A stretch of 8,147 nt of DNA from Hyphomicrobiales bacterium (GCA_027489835.1 JAIXZF010000145.1:1-8147), one strand, 5' to 3'; shown: positions 1 to 7,108, counted from the first letter of the stretch. A program made the numbers and translations. The notes: generated by a model from the letters alone, not told the origin.

Positions 1-566
1 ACGATCGACATCTTGAGGTCTGCAGAGGAGCCCGCGGAGTCGAACAGGATGTTGGTGAAGTCGGCCGCGGCCTTGCGCAGCGCCTGCATGTCGCTCGACA
101 TCGAGCCGGTGTTGTCGAGTACCAGCGCCACCTCGACCTTGCCCTCGCCGGCATTGGCTTCGGACAGTACGCCGAGCCGGCGGGACGAGCCGAGGCCCGG
201 CACGAGCTGCATCATTGAGTAGCGGTAATCGCCATTGGCTTCGAAGCGGTAGCCGTTGCCGGATAGCTTGGTCAGCGTCGTATTGATGGCCAGGAGGCTG
301 GGGTCGATGCCGAGATTGGCCGCGAAGGCCGCCCTCGCCGCGCGTTCGCGGTCCTCGAAGGAGAGGCCCGCCGATTTGACCGCGACCAGCACCGCGGCGT
401 CCGCCGCCGTGGCCATGCGGGCCCGCAGCTGGGATGCGCGGGAGTAATCCATACCGACGCCCGTGAGACCCATGAGGGGCAGCAGGGCGAGGCCAAACAT
501 GAGCGCCACGTTGCCGCGGTCATCGCGGCGGAAGCGTTCGATCAGGCGGCGCAGCTTACGGTTCAT
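1..566 (-). CDS. TadG-like vWA-domain pilus assembly protein, second tandem copy (3' end missing)
   Basis: Only the first 188 codons are in the window; the gene runs off the left edge. Seen: a short basic N-terminus (MNRKLRRLIERFRR), then the RGNVALMFGLALLPL hydrophobic segment at residues 17-31 continuing to about 39. This is the Tad-type N-terminal anchor of TadE/TadG-like proteins. A vWA domain starts near residue 143 with the metal-site motif DNTGSM at 151-156, a Thr-for-Ser variant of DxSxS. The start is the ATG at 564-566, preceded by AGGAG seven bases upstream; the nearby ATG at 571-573 is out of frame. It is about 66% identical without gaps to the neighbouring copy at 766-2682, which shares its orientation. 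Family knowledge: TadG-like proteins are membrane-anchored, periplasmic or surface proteins linked to Flp/Tad pili. With no tad genes nearby, a pilus role is inference; a general vWA surface protein is the alternative. Confidence 0.87.
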   Translation of the reverse strand, partial: MNRKLRRLIERFRRDDRGNVALMFGLALLPLMGLTGVGMDYSRASQLRARMATAADAAVLVAVKSAGLSFEDRERAARAAFAANLGIDPSLLAINTTLTKLSGNGYRFEANGDYRYSMMQLVPGLGSSRRLGVLSEANAGEGKVEVALVLDNTGSMSSDMQALRKAAADFTNILFDSAGSSADLKMSI

Positions 567-615
567 GGGTCATCTCCTGTCCCACAATCTATGAGTGTGC
601 ATGTTACCGGACAGG

Positions 616-644
616 TGTAGAATAAACGTGAACGTTTGAATCAA
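616..644 (-). promoter_or_regulatory. candidate sigma-70 promoter of the second TadG-like gene
   Basis: Read on the minus strand, TTGATT (639-644) and TCTACA (616-621) are separated by 17 bases and lie about 50 bases before the ATG at 566. The -35 is good, while the -10 matches only half of TATAAT, which is common in alphaproteobacteria. The upstream gene ends in a terminator, so this gene needs its own promoter, which supports the call. The spacer of this promoter is filled by a palindrome. Confidence 0.4.
624..637. promoter_or_regulatory. perfect 14-bp palindrome, candidate operator
   Basis: AAACGT-GA-ACGTTT is an inverted repeat with six-base arms and a two-base centre. It lies inside the spacer between the candidate -35 and -10 of the TadG-like gene at 1-566, where a bound dimeric repressor would block RNA polymerase. 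No regulator is identified. It is not an alphaproteobacterial LexA box, because the GTTC-N7-GTTC spacing is absent. Confidence 0.4.
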
Positions 645-710
645 ATCATACCCTGGAGATTTAAGATTCGGTTCATCATCCCTCGGCAGGAAAATCGTCT
701 TTCATGACAA

Positions 711-741
711 GAAAAAGCCCTCCCGCCAGTGGCGGAAGGGC
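711..741 (-). terminator. rho-independent terminator of the first TadG-like gene
   Basis: On the minus strand, an 11-position stem (arms 731-741 and 717-727, one mismatch at 722/736) with a three-base loop (728-730) is followed directly by TTTTTC (716-711). It begins 24 bases after the stop codon at 766-768. There is no T-run on the plus strand, so it works only leftward. It should separate transcription of the two TadG-like genes. Confidence 0.92.
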
Positions 742-765
742 CTCGACGAACGCCATGGTGTGGCG

Positions 766-2682
766 TTACTTCGTCAATCTGATGCGCCCGATGACTGCGG
801 CTACATCCTGGAAAGCACTGCGCAGTTCATTCTGGTTGCTGGCGATGTAAAACAGCTTTCGGTCCGAAGCGCAGCGCTCGAGGAGGTTCTTGCTGCGCAT
901 CGTGTTGACGCGGAACAGGATGGTGATGACCTGCACGCCTGCCGCCTTTGCATTCTCGCAGACGAGGCTCATGCGGTCGTCGAGATAGTTGGAGGCCAGC
1001 TGGAAGTTGTCGCGGGAGAAGCGATAGCGCAGATGCCCGTACGCGCTGTAATGCGACAGGGTCGGTCCGCCGATGTTGCTCTCGCCGAGCTCGTTCTCGC
1101 CATCCGTCATCAGCACGAGGAACTTCTTCGTGTTGGGCGTGCCATAGGCCACGCCGTCGGCGAAGGGCGCCTTGGGCGACAGCGTGCGCCAGCCCCAGGC
1201 GATGCCTTCCGACGAGATTGTGCCGCCGCCATTCCAGTGGCTGAGGGACCGCACCTTGTTGAGGACGGCGGCACGGTTGTCGGTCAGCCGCAGCAGCTCA
1301 TCCGGGCAGGCCATGTTGGGGCCGCCGGTCGTCGGCGGATTCTCGGTGTAGGTCGCGCCCCGGCTCGCGCCGTCATACTTCAGGATGTTGTAAGTGCGCT
1401 CCCAATCGCCGCCGGGCGTCCAGGCCTGAGGCATGACGGTCGCGTCGTCGATGTAGTTGTTGACGTAGCCGTTGACGTTCCCGTCCGCAGCCGCACCCAC
1501 TTCGTCCATCCAGAAATAGGGCGTAAACTGTGTGTTCGGGTTGCCGATCGTCGGCGGATCGTCGGTCACGTCAAATGGCTCGGCGCGCGCTTCCACGCAG
1601 CCCTTCCACTGGGCCCGCGCGCCGGAGCGGGTCCGGATACCGTCGAACAGGTCCAGATGCGAAATCTTGGACGGATTGTTCAGCACGCACGGGTTGCTGC
1701 TCGAGAACCCGGTCGGGATGAGCGCGTTCACTGGCGCAGCCGTATAGGGCGGTGAAATCGTGACGTTCGTGCCGCTCCAGGGGGCCGTCCGGTTCGGCGT
1801 GCCATAGGTGCCGACCTGCGCGGCCGCGCTGCTGATGCCGAATAGCTCCTGACCGACGGAAGCAAGCTTCCGCAAGGCATCCTGCAGCCAGACGCCGCGG
1901 CCGCCGCGGCCGGGGCCTGCATACGGATCGGGCGGAGGCGTCGGGCCGGGAGGTCCGGGCGGGCCTGGCACGTAATAGGGATCCATGTTGCAGTTGGGGA
2001 TCCAGCCGATGTAGCGGTCACGCAGGGCGATCGCATGCCACGAGCTGTCGCCACGCGCATCCACCGAGGACATGCCGAGGTTCATGCGGCCCGGATTGAC
2101 CGCCGTGACGTAGGGCACGACCGACATGCGCAGCGCGTTGGTGCCTGGGGCGGCGTCGAACAGGATGTTGGTGAAGTCCGCCGCGGCCGAACGGAGCACG
2201 GCCATGTCGTTGGCCATCGAGCCGGTGTTGTCGAGCACGAGCGCGACCTCGACCTTGCTGTCGCCGGCGCTCGCCTCGGAGAAGACGCGCAGGGGGGTGC
2301 TGGCGCCGGCGCCGGGAAGCGCCTTCAGCACCGCATAGGTGTAGCGCGCATTGGCCTCGTAGCGGTAGCCGTTGCCGTCGAGCTTGATCAGCGTGCCCGT
2401 GATGCCGTAGAGGCTGAGGTCGGTGCCGAGATTGGCCGCGAACACGGCGTCGGCCGCGCGGGTCCGCTGCTCCAGCGTCAGCCCGGTCGACTTCACGGCC
2501 ACCAGGACCGCGGCGTCCGAGGCCGTGGCCATGCGCGCCCTGAGCTGCGAGGCGCGCGTGTAGTCGACCCCGACACCCGTCAGGCCGATCAGCGGGATCA
2601 GCGCCAATCCAAACATGATCGCGACATTGCCGCGCCGGTCGGCGCTGAAGCGCTTCAGCGTGCGCTTGAAGGACGGTTGCAT
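766..2682 (-). CDS. TadG-like vWA-domain pilus assembly protein, first tandem copy
   Basis: A 638-residue protein. Residues 17-39 (RRGNVAIMFGLALIPL onward) form the Tad-type N-terminal membrane segment. A vWA domain begins near residue 143, with metal-site motif DNTGSM at 151-156, a probable second-loop Thr around 488 (GGGTISSEG) and a C-terminal Asp in VLMTDGENE (D527). Between the two halves lies a long insertion with a Gly/Pro-rich stretch, GPPGPPGP at 240-247 followed by PTPPPDPYAGPGRGGRG. Six cysteines are visible (231, 332, 362, 459, 575, 604), which could pair if the domain is extracytoplasmic. I chose the ATG at 2680-2682 because it aligns residue for residue with the neighbouring copy; a TTG 11 codons upstream is the alternative. 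The ribosome site is weak (GGGGA about eight bases upstream). Flp/Tad pilus assembly is the family role; its actual function here is inference. Confidence 0.9.
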   Translation of the reverse strand: MQPSFKRTLKRFSADRRGNVAIMFGLALIPLIGLTGVGVDYTRASQLRARMATASDAAVLVAVKSTGLTLEQRTRAADAVFAANLGTDLSLYGITGTLIKLDGNGYRYEANARYTYAVLKALPGAGASTPLRVFSEASAGDSKVEVALVLDNTGSMANDMAVLRSAAADFTNILFDAAPGTNALRMSVVPYVTAVNPGRMNLGMSSVDARGDSSWHAIALRDRYIGWIPNCNMDPYYVPGPPGPPGPTPPPDPYAGPGRGGRGVWLQDALRKLASVGQELFGISSAAAQVGTYGTPNRTAPWSGTNVTISPPYTAAPVNALIPTGFSSSNPCVLNNPSKISHLDLFDGIRTRSGARAQWKGCVEARAEPFDVTDDPPTIGNPNTQFTPYFWMDEVGAAADGNVNGYVNNYIDDATVMPQAWTPGGDWERTYNILKYDGASRGATYTENPPTTGGPNMACPDELLRLTDNRAAVLNKVRSLSHWNGGGTISSEGIAWGWRTLSPKAPFADGVAYGTPNTKKFLVLMTDGENELGESNIGGPTLSHYSAYGHLRYRFSRDNFQLASNYLDDRMSLVCENAKAAGVQVITILFRVNTMRSKNLLERCASDRKLFYIASNQNELRSAFQDVAAVIGRIRLTK

Positions 2683-2886
2683 TTCAGTATTCCCCAACCC
2701 GTGAGACGAGCTCAACCCGCTACAACCTAGCGAACATGCGTCGATATTCGGTGAAAGATTGCATCAAACCTTGTGCATCGATCGAAACGGATTGTTCACC
2801 TTGCGAGCGTGCGCCCGCGTTCCCCCCAGACTTGACCCGTCCGCGATGGAAGCGCATTCAGCGGTCCTCTCGCGAGGTCCGGGGCC
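2683..2886. other. divergent intergenic region between the TadG-like gene and trpG
   Basis: About 200 bases, less GC-rich in the part near the TadG-like gene, that must hold promoters in both directions. I see no convincing -35/-10 pair for the minus-strand gene. For trpG, TTGACC at 2832-2837 is a reasonable -35. I see no trp attenuator: no leader peptide with tandem Trp codons and no terminator hairpin with a T-run. Confidence 0.6.
2832..2860 (+). promoter_or_regulatory. weak candidate promoter of the trpG operon
   Basis: TTGACC (2832-2837) matches the alphaproteobacterial -35 well. With a 17-base spacer the -10 would be CATTCA (2855-2860), which is poor. The location just before the operon is the main support. 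Confidence 0.25.
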
Positions 2887-3495
2887 GTGAAGCTGCTGCT
2901 CATCGACAACTACGACTCCTTCACCTGGAACCTGGTGCAGCTCGTCGGCGCGCAGGGCGTCGAGGTCGACGTTCGCCGGAACGACGCGCTGACCGCGGGC
3001 GAAGCCCTCGCGGGTGACGCGGACGCGATCCTGCTGTCTCCCGGCCCGTGCACGCCCAATGAAGCGGGCATTTGCCTCGACGTGGTGCGCGGCGCTCCCG
3101 GCACGAAGCCGGTGCTCGGCGTGTGCCTCGGCCTGCAGGCCATCGGCCAGGCCTTCGGCGGCGCGGTGGTGCGCGCCCCCGTGCCGATGCACGGCAAGGT
3201 CTCGCGCATGCGCCATCGCGGCCACGGCCTCTTCCGCGGCATCAACGGCCCCTTCGAGGCCACGCGCTACCATTCCCTCGTCATCGACCGCGCCAGCTGT
3301 CCCGACGAGCTCTCGGTCGAGGCCGAGAGCGAGGACGGGCTGATCATGGCGGCGGCCCACCGCGATTGGCCGATCCACGGCGTGCAGTTCCACCCCGAGA
3401 GCATCATGTCGGAGCACGGGGCGCTGATGATCCGCAATTTCCTTGACATCGCCGCCGCTTGGCGCGACGCGAAGCCCTCCCGCGCCTTGAGCTGA
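2887..3495 (+). CDS. trpG: anthranilate synthase component II (glutamine amidotransferase subunit)
   Basis: TrpG hydrolyses glutamine and feeds ammonia to TrpE, which makes anthranilate from chorismate, the first step of tryptophan synthesis in the cytoplasm. The 202-residue protein is a complete class I glutamine amidotransferase. It starts with LLLIDNYDSFTWNLVQ, has the oxyanion loop SPGPCTP (51-57), the nucleophile Cys80 in GVCLGLQAIGQ, MHGK (101-104), and the catalytic His169 and Glu171 in VQFHPES. The start is a GTG at 2887, set by the family N-terminus, with GAGG at 2874-2877 nine bases upstream. It leads the trpG-trpD-trpC group with 11 bases to trpD. trpE is not adjacent, so its partner must be elsewhere in the genome. 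Such subunits can also serve PabB in folate synthesis, but this context favours trpG. Confidence 0.97.
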   Translation: MKLLLIDNYDSFTWNLVQLVGAQGVEVDVRRNDALTAGEALAGDADAILLSPGPCTPNEAGICLDVVRGAPGTKPVLGVCLGLQAIGQAFGGAVVRAPVPMHGKVSRMRHRGHGLFRGINGPFEATRYHSLVIDRASCPDELSVEAESEDGLIMAAAHRDWPIHGVQFHPESIMSEHGALMIRNFLDIAAAWRDAKPSRALS

Positions 3496-3506
3496 GCCCG
3501 CACCGC

Positions 3507-4520
3507 ATGGACACTTTCAAGCCCTTTCTCGCGAAGGTCGCGACCGGCGCGAGCCTGACGGCCGCGGAAGCGCGCGACGCCTTCGACACGATCCTCTCGG
3601 GCGAGGTCACGCCGGCGCAGTCCGCCGGCTTCCTGATGGCGCTGCGCGTGCGCGGCGAGACGGTCGAGGAGATCGCCGGCGCCGTGTCGGCGCTGCGCTC
3701 GCGCGCCGTCCGCGTCGCCGCCCCCGAGGGCGCGATCGACATCGTCGGCACCGGCGGAGACAATTCGGGCTCCTACAACGTCTCGACGCTCGCCTCGATC
3801 ATCGTCGCCGCCTGCGGCGTGCCGGTCGCGAAGCACGGCAACCGGGCCGCCTCGTCGAAATCCGGCACCGCCGACGTGCTGGCCAGCCTCGGCGTCAAGG
3901 TCGGCATCGATCCGGCCGGCGTCGAGCGCTGCATCCGCGAAGCGGGGCTGGGCTTCATGTTCGCGCCCGCGCACCATGCCTCGATGCGCCATGTGGCGCC
4001 CGTCAGAGTCGAGCTCGGCACGCGTACGATCTTCAACCTGATCGGCCCACTCTCCAACCCGGCCGGCGTGAAGCGGCAGCTTCTGGGCGCCTTCGCGGAA
4101 AGCTGGCTGCGTCCCATGGCGGAAGTGCTCAAATCGCTCGGCTCCGAGCGCGTCTGGGCCGTCCACGGCTCCGATGGCCTCGACGAGATCACGACCACGG
4201 GCCCCACCCATGTGGTCGAGCTGGCCGAAGGCGCGCTCCGCAGCTTCACGCTGTCGCCGTCGGACATTGGCCTGCGGACGGCCAGCATCGAGGAGCTGCG
4301 CGGCGGCACCGCCGACGTCAACGCGGCCGCGCTCTCAGCGGTGCTTGACGGCGCGAAGACCGCCTACCGCGACATCGCCCTGTTCAACGCGGCCGCTTCG
4401 CTCGTGGTGTCCGGCGCATCGCCCGATCTGGCCGACGGCGCATCCCGCGCGGCCGGGGCTCTCGACAGCGGCGCCGCCAAGGGTACTCTGGCGAAGCTGG
4501 TGGCCGCATCCAACGCCTGA
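3507..4520 (+). CDS. trpD: anthranilate phosphoribosyltransferase
   Basis: TrpD joins anthranilate to phosphoribosyl pyrophosphate, giving phosphoribosyl-anthranilate, the second tryptophan step. At 337 residues it has the usual family length. Visible motifs: GTGGD (81-85), which binds the pyrophosphate; NVST (91-94); KHGNR (109-113); RTIFNLIGPLSNPA (173-186); and the acidic metal site DGLDE (223-227). An N-terminal helical domain (about 1-70) precedes the nucleoside-phosphorylase-type fold. The ATG at 3507 gives the normal N-terminus; reading further upstream in this frame would run into trpG. The ribosome site is weak, so coupling to trpG translation, whose stop is 11 bases away, is likely. 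Confidence 0.97.
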   Translation: MDTFKPFLAKVATGASLTAAEARDAFDTILSGEVTPAQSAGFLMALRVRGETVEEIAGAVSALRSRAVRVAAPEGAIDIVGTGGDNSGSYNVSTLASIIVAACGVPVAKHGNRAASSKSGTADVLASLGVKVGIDPAGVERCIREAGLGFMFAPAHHASMRHVAPVRVELGTRTIFNLIGPLSNPAGVKRQLLGAFAESWLRPMAEVLKSLGSERVWAVHGSDGLDEITTTGPTHVVELAEGALRSFTLSPSDIGLRTASIEELRGGTADVNAAALSAVLDGAKTAYRDIALFNAAASLVVSGASPDLADGASRAAGALDSGAAKGTLAKLVAASNA

Positions 4521-4528
4521 GGTTCGCG

Positions 4529-5341
4529 ATGACCGATATCCTGGCGAAGATCGAAGCCTACAAGCGCCGCGAGATCGAGGCGGCCAAGGCCGCTGTCCCG
4601 CCTGCGGAGATGCGCCGCAGGGCCGAAGCCGCTCCGCCGGCGCGCGACTTCCTGGGCGCCATTAAGGCCTGCCATGCGGCTGGCCGCCCGGCCCTCATCG
4701 CCGAGATCAAGAAAGCCAGCCCGTCCAAGGGGCTGATCAGGCCCGATTTCGATCCGCCGGCGCTGGCGCGGGCCTATGCCGAGGGCGGCGCAGCGTGCCT
4801 GTCGGTGCTGACCGATTTTCCGTCTTTCCAGGGCCAGCCGGGCTATCTCGACGCTGCCCGGCAGGCCAGCGGCCTGCCTGCGCTGCGCAAGGACTTCATG
4901 TTCGAGCCCTACCAGGTCGACGAGGCGAGAAGCTGGGGCGCCGACTGCATCCTGGTGATCATGGCGTGCCTCGGCGACGCTGAGGCGCTCGAGCTTGTGG
5001 GCGCCGCGGCCGGCCTCGGCATGACGTCCCTCATCGAGGTCCACGACGAAGCCGAGATGGAGCGGGCGCTCCGCCTGCCCTCGCCCCTGATCGGGGTCAA
5101 CAACCGGAACCTGCGCACCTTCGAGGTCGATCTCGCTGTCACCGAACGGCTCGCTCCCATGGCTCCGAGCGACCGCATCCTGGTCAGCGAAAGCGGCATC
5201 TTCAGCCATGCCGACATCGCACGTCTCGGCCGGTCGGGCATCGGCACCTTCCTCGTCGGCGAGAGCCTGATGCGGCAGCCCGACGTGGCGGAGGCCACGC
5301 GGACCCTGCTCGGTGCGCGGACGGGCGAGGCGGCAGCATGA
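4529..5341 (+). CDS. trpC: indole-3-glycerol-phosphate synthase
   Basis: TrpC closes the indole ring, turning CdRP (carboxyphenylaminodeoxyribulose phosphate) into indole-3-glycerol phosphate with loss of CO2. The 270-residue protein is a single-domain TIM barrel and is not fused to TrpF. Visible: IAEIKKASPSKG with the catalytic Glu59 and Lys61; LRKDFMFEPYQ with Lys121; SLIEVHDEAE with Glu170; GVNNRNL (189-195) with Asn191; the phosphate site SESGI (220-224); and LVGESLM (242-248). The start ATG at 4529 has GAGG at 4519-4522, which overlaps the trpD stop, so translation is probably coupled. The 3' end overlaps moaC by four bases (ATGA). Confidence 0.97.
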   Translation: MTDILAKIEAYKRREIEAAKAAVPPAEMRRRAEAAPPARDFLGAIKACHAAGRPALIAEIKKASPSKGLIRPDFDPPALARAYAEGGAACLSVLTDFPSFQGQPGYLDAARQASGLPALRKDFMFEPYQVDEARSWGADCILVIMACLGDAEALELVGAAAGLGMTSLIEVHDEAEMERALRLPSPLIGVNNRNLRTFEVDLAVTERLAPMAPSDRILVSESGIFSHADIARLGRSGIGTFLVGESLMRQPDVAEATRTLLGARTGEAAA

Positions 5342-5826
5342 GCGGCCTCACCCATCTCGATGCCAAGGGCCAGGCCCACATGGTCGACGTGGCCGACAAG
5401 GCGACCACGTCCCGCCGCGCCGTGGCGCAGGGCCGGATCGCGATGCGCCGCGAAACCCTCGAGCTGATCAGATTGGGCGACGCCCGGAAAGGCGACGTGC
5501 TCGGAACGGCACGGCTCGCGGGCATCATGGCCGCCAAGCGCACGCACGAGTTGATCCCGCTCTGCCATCCGCTGGCGCTGTCCAAGGTTTCGCTGGAACT
5601 TGAGCTCGACGATGCCTTGCCCGGCGTGCGCGTGACGGCCGAAGTCCGCGTCACGGGCCAGACCGGGGTCGAGATGGAGGCGCTGACCGCCGTTTCGGTC
5701 GCGTGCCTTACCGTCTATGACATGGTCAAGGCCGTCGACCGGGCGATGCGCATCGAAGGCATCGAACTCGTCCACAAATCCGGCGGGAAGTCCGGCGTTT
5801 ACGACCTCGGGGCTGCTGGCGGATGA
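5338..5826 (+). CDS. moaC: cyclic pyranopterin monophosphate synthase
   Basis: MoaC converts the cyclic GTP intermediate made by MoaA into cyclic pyranopterin monophosphate, the first stable intermediate of molybdenum cofactor synthesis. The 162 residues match the family length. Visible: MVDVADK (15-21), Lys51, KRTHELIPLCHPL (68-80) with His77, GVEMEALTAVS (110-120) with Glu112 and Glu114, TVYDMVKAVD (125-134) with Asp128 and Lys131, and HKSGGKSG (146-153). These correspond to the known active-site residues with the same numbering as the E. coli enzyme, from memory. GAGG at 5327-5330 lies seven bases before the ATG. Both ends overlap neighbours as ATGA, so it is in the same operon as trpC and moeA. 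MoaA, MoaD and MoaE genes are not in the window. Confidence 0.97.
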   Translation: MSGLTHLDAKGQAHMVDVADKATTSRRAVAQGRIAMRRETLELIRLGDARKGDVLGTARLAGIMAAKRTHELIPLCHPLALSKVSLELELDDALPGVRVTAEVRVTGQTGVEMEALTAVSVACLTVYDMVKAVDRAMRIEGIELVHKSGGKSGVYDLGAAGG

Positions 5827-7040
5827 GCCTCATTACGCCCGGCGAAGCGCGGGCGCGCATCCTGGCGGCGGCATCGCCGATCGCGGAGATCGAGCATGTG
5901 GGCCTGCGAGAAGCTTTGGGGCGGACGCTCGCGGCGGACCTCGCGGCGCTGCGCACCCAGCCGCCCTTCGCGGCCTCGGCCATGGACGGCTATGCGGTCC
6001 GCGCCGACGACCTCGCCAGCCTCTCGCCCCTTGCCCTGATCGGCGAGGCCGCAGCAGGACACCCTTTCCACGGCGCGGTCGGGCCGGGCCAGTGCGTGCG
6101 CATCTTCACCGGCGCGCCCGTCCCGCCGGGCGCCGACACCATCCTGATCCAGGAGAATGCCCGGCGCGATGCCGACCGCGTGATCCCCGCGCAGGCCGAG
6201 CCGCGCGGCCGGTTCGTCAGGCCAATGGGTCTCGATTTCAAGGAAGGCGACGCGCTCCTTGCGTCGGGGCTGATGCTGGGTCCGCGGCATGTCGGACTTG
6301 CAGCGAGCATGGGGCACGAAAGCCTCCCCGTGCGCCGAAAGCCGCGAATCGCCCTCATCTCGACCGGCGACGAACTGGTTGCCCCGGGCTCGGTGCTTCG
6401 CGAGGGTGAGATTGTATCCTCGAACGCCTTCGCCATCGCGGCGATGGTCGAGCAGGCCGGCGGCCTCGCGCTCGACAGGGGCGTCGTCCCCGACGATGCA
6501 GCGGCGACCGCCGCCGCCATCGCCGCCGCCGCCGAGGCCGCGGACGTCGTCGTCACGCTCGGCGGCGCCTCGGTCGGCGAGCACGACCTCGTCCAGTCCT
6601 CCTTGTCGGCCCTCGGCTTCGAGCTCGCCTTCTGGAAGGTCGCGCTCAGGCCTGGCAAGCCGTTGATGATGGCCCGCCGTGATCGACAGCTCTGTCTGGG
6701 CCTGCCGGGAAACCCTGTCTCGGCAATGGTTTGCGCCATTCTGTTCCTGAAGCCGCTGATCCTCTCTCTGCTCGGTCGCCCGGCCGATGCCGGGGCGCCG
6801 TGGACAGAGCCGGCCGTGCTCGGCTGCGACCTGCCGGCCAATGATCATCGCGAGGATTACATGCGCGCGGTGCTGAGCCGGGATGCGGCGGGAAGGCTCG
6901 TGGCCACGCCGTTCGCGAGCCAGGACAGCTCGATGCAGAGCGTGATGGCCCGCGCCGAGGCCCTTCTGGTCAGGCCGGCTGATGCCGCCCGTGCCAAGGC
7001 AGGCGATGCCTGCGCGGTGATCCTGCTCGACGGGCTGTGA
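5823..7040 (+). CDS. moeA: molybdopterin molybdotransferase
   Basis: MoeA inserts molybdate into adenylated molybdopterin, the final step to active molybdenum cofactor. The 405 residues are complete. Motifs in order: MDGYAV (54-59) with Asp55, TGAPVPPGAD (96-105), STGDEL (180-185) with Glu184, GGASVGEHD (247-255), PGKP (277-280) and GLPGNPVS (293-300), followed by the small C-terminal beta domain. An alanine-rich helix (about 226-240) is encoded by a GCC-rich run near 6500-6540; it is low complexity but in frame. The start ATG overlaps the moaC stop (ATGA), and no strong ribosome site is seen, so expression probably depends on coupling. It is the last gene before the lexA promoter region. Confidence 0.96.
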   Translation: MSLITPGEARARILAAASPIAEIEHVGLREALGRTLAADLAALRTQPPFAASAMDGYAVRADDLASLSPLALIGEAAAGHPFHGAVGPGQCVRIFTGAPVPPGADTILIQENARRDADRVIPAQAEPRGRFVRPMGLDFKEGDALLASGLMLGPRHVGLAASMGHESLPVRRKPRIALISTGDELVAPGSVLREGEIVSSNAFAIAAMVEQAGGLALDRGVVPDDAAATAAAIAAAAEAADVVVTLGGASVGEHDLVQSSLSALGFELAFWKVALRPGKPLMMARRDRQLCLGLPGNPVSAMVCAILFLKPLILSLLGRPADAGAPWTEPAVLGCDLPANDHREDYMRAVLSRDAAGRLVATPFASQDSSMQSVMARAEALLVRPADAARAKAGDACAVILLDGL

Positions 7041-7078
7041 GCCGCGAGGCGCCCCCGCGCGTCTGGAAAGCGGCAGGC

Positions 7079-7107
7079 TTGCGGAACACAGCGCGAACAT
7101 GTATGCC
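7079..7107 (+). promoter_or_regulatory. candidate sigma-70 promoter of lexA
   Basis: TTGCGG (7079-7084) and TATGCC (7102-7107) are 17 bases apart, and the -10 ends 46 bases before the lexA ATG. The hexamers are only moderate matches, but a perfect LexA box fills the spacer, which supports the placement. Confidence 0.5.
7084..7098. promoter_or_regulatory. LexA operator (SOS box), perfect match
   Basis: GAAC-ACAGCGC-GAAC is GTTC-N7-GTTC on the opposite strand, the direct-repeat box known for alphaproteobacterial LexA. It lies 56 bases upstream of the lexA start, inside the candidate promoter spacer, so bound LexA would repress its own gene. Confidence 0.88.
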
Positions 7108-7108
7108 T

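Noticed and set aside
624..637. LexA box before the second TadG-like gene
   Set aside because: It shares GTTCACGTT with the second lexA box, but the second half-site at the required seven-base spacing is missing (TTCT instead of GTTC).
760..1755. Long plus-strand open frame (331 codons) opposite the first TadG-like gene, and another at 2035-2730
   Set aside because: Both are antisense shadows of a gene with clear domains. The products are rich in Arg, Val, Ala and Gly with no recognisable fold, as expected in very GC-rich DNA.
2683..2715. Upstream TTG start (2713-2715) for the first TadG-like gene
   Set aside because: The ATG at 2680-2682 aligns exactly with the start of the paralog; the 11 extra residues have no counterpart there.
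2865..2880. CCTC-TCGC-GAGG hairpin hiding the trpG ribosome site
   Set aside because: The stem is only four base pairs and does not extend outward, too small to call a regulatory element.
2716..2886. Tryptophan attenuator or trp leader peptide before trpG
   Set aside because: No short frame with tandem Trp codons and no hairpin followed by a T-run is present; the only mini-frame lacks Trp.
3267..4211. 314-codon minus-strand open frame opposite trpG and trpD
   Set aside because: Antisense shadow of two clear tryptophan genes; composition is biased and no domain is visible.
6498..6540. GCC-rich repeat inside moeA
   Set aside because: It is imperfect, in frame, and encodes an alanine-rich helix typical of GC-rich genomes; not a separate repeat element.
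5799..7100. 433-codon minus-strand open frame opposite moeA
   Set aside because: moeA on the plus strand has all family motifs. The antisense product is low complexity (Arg, Gly, Ala, Asp) and has no known motif.
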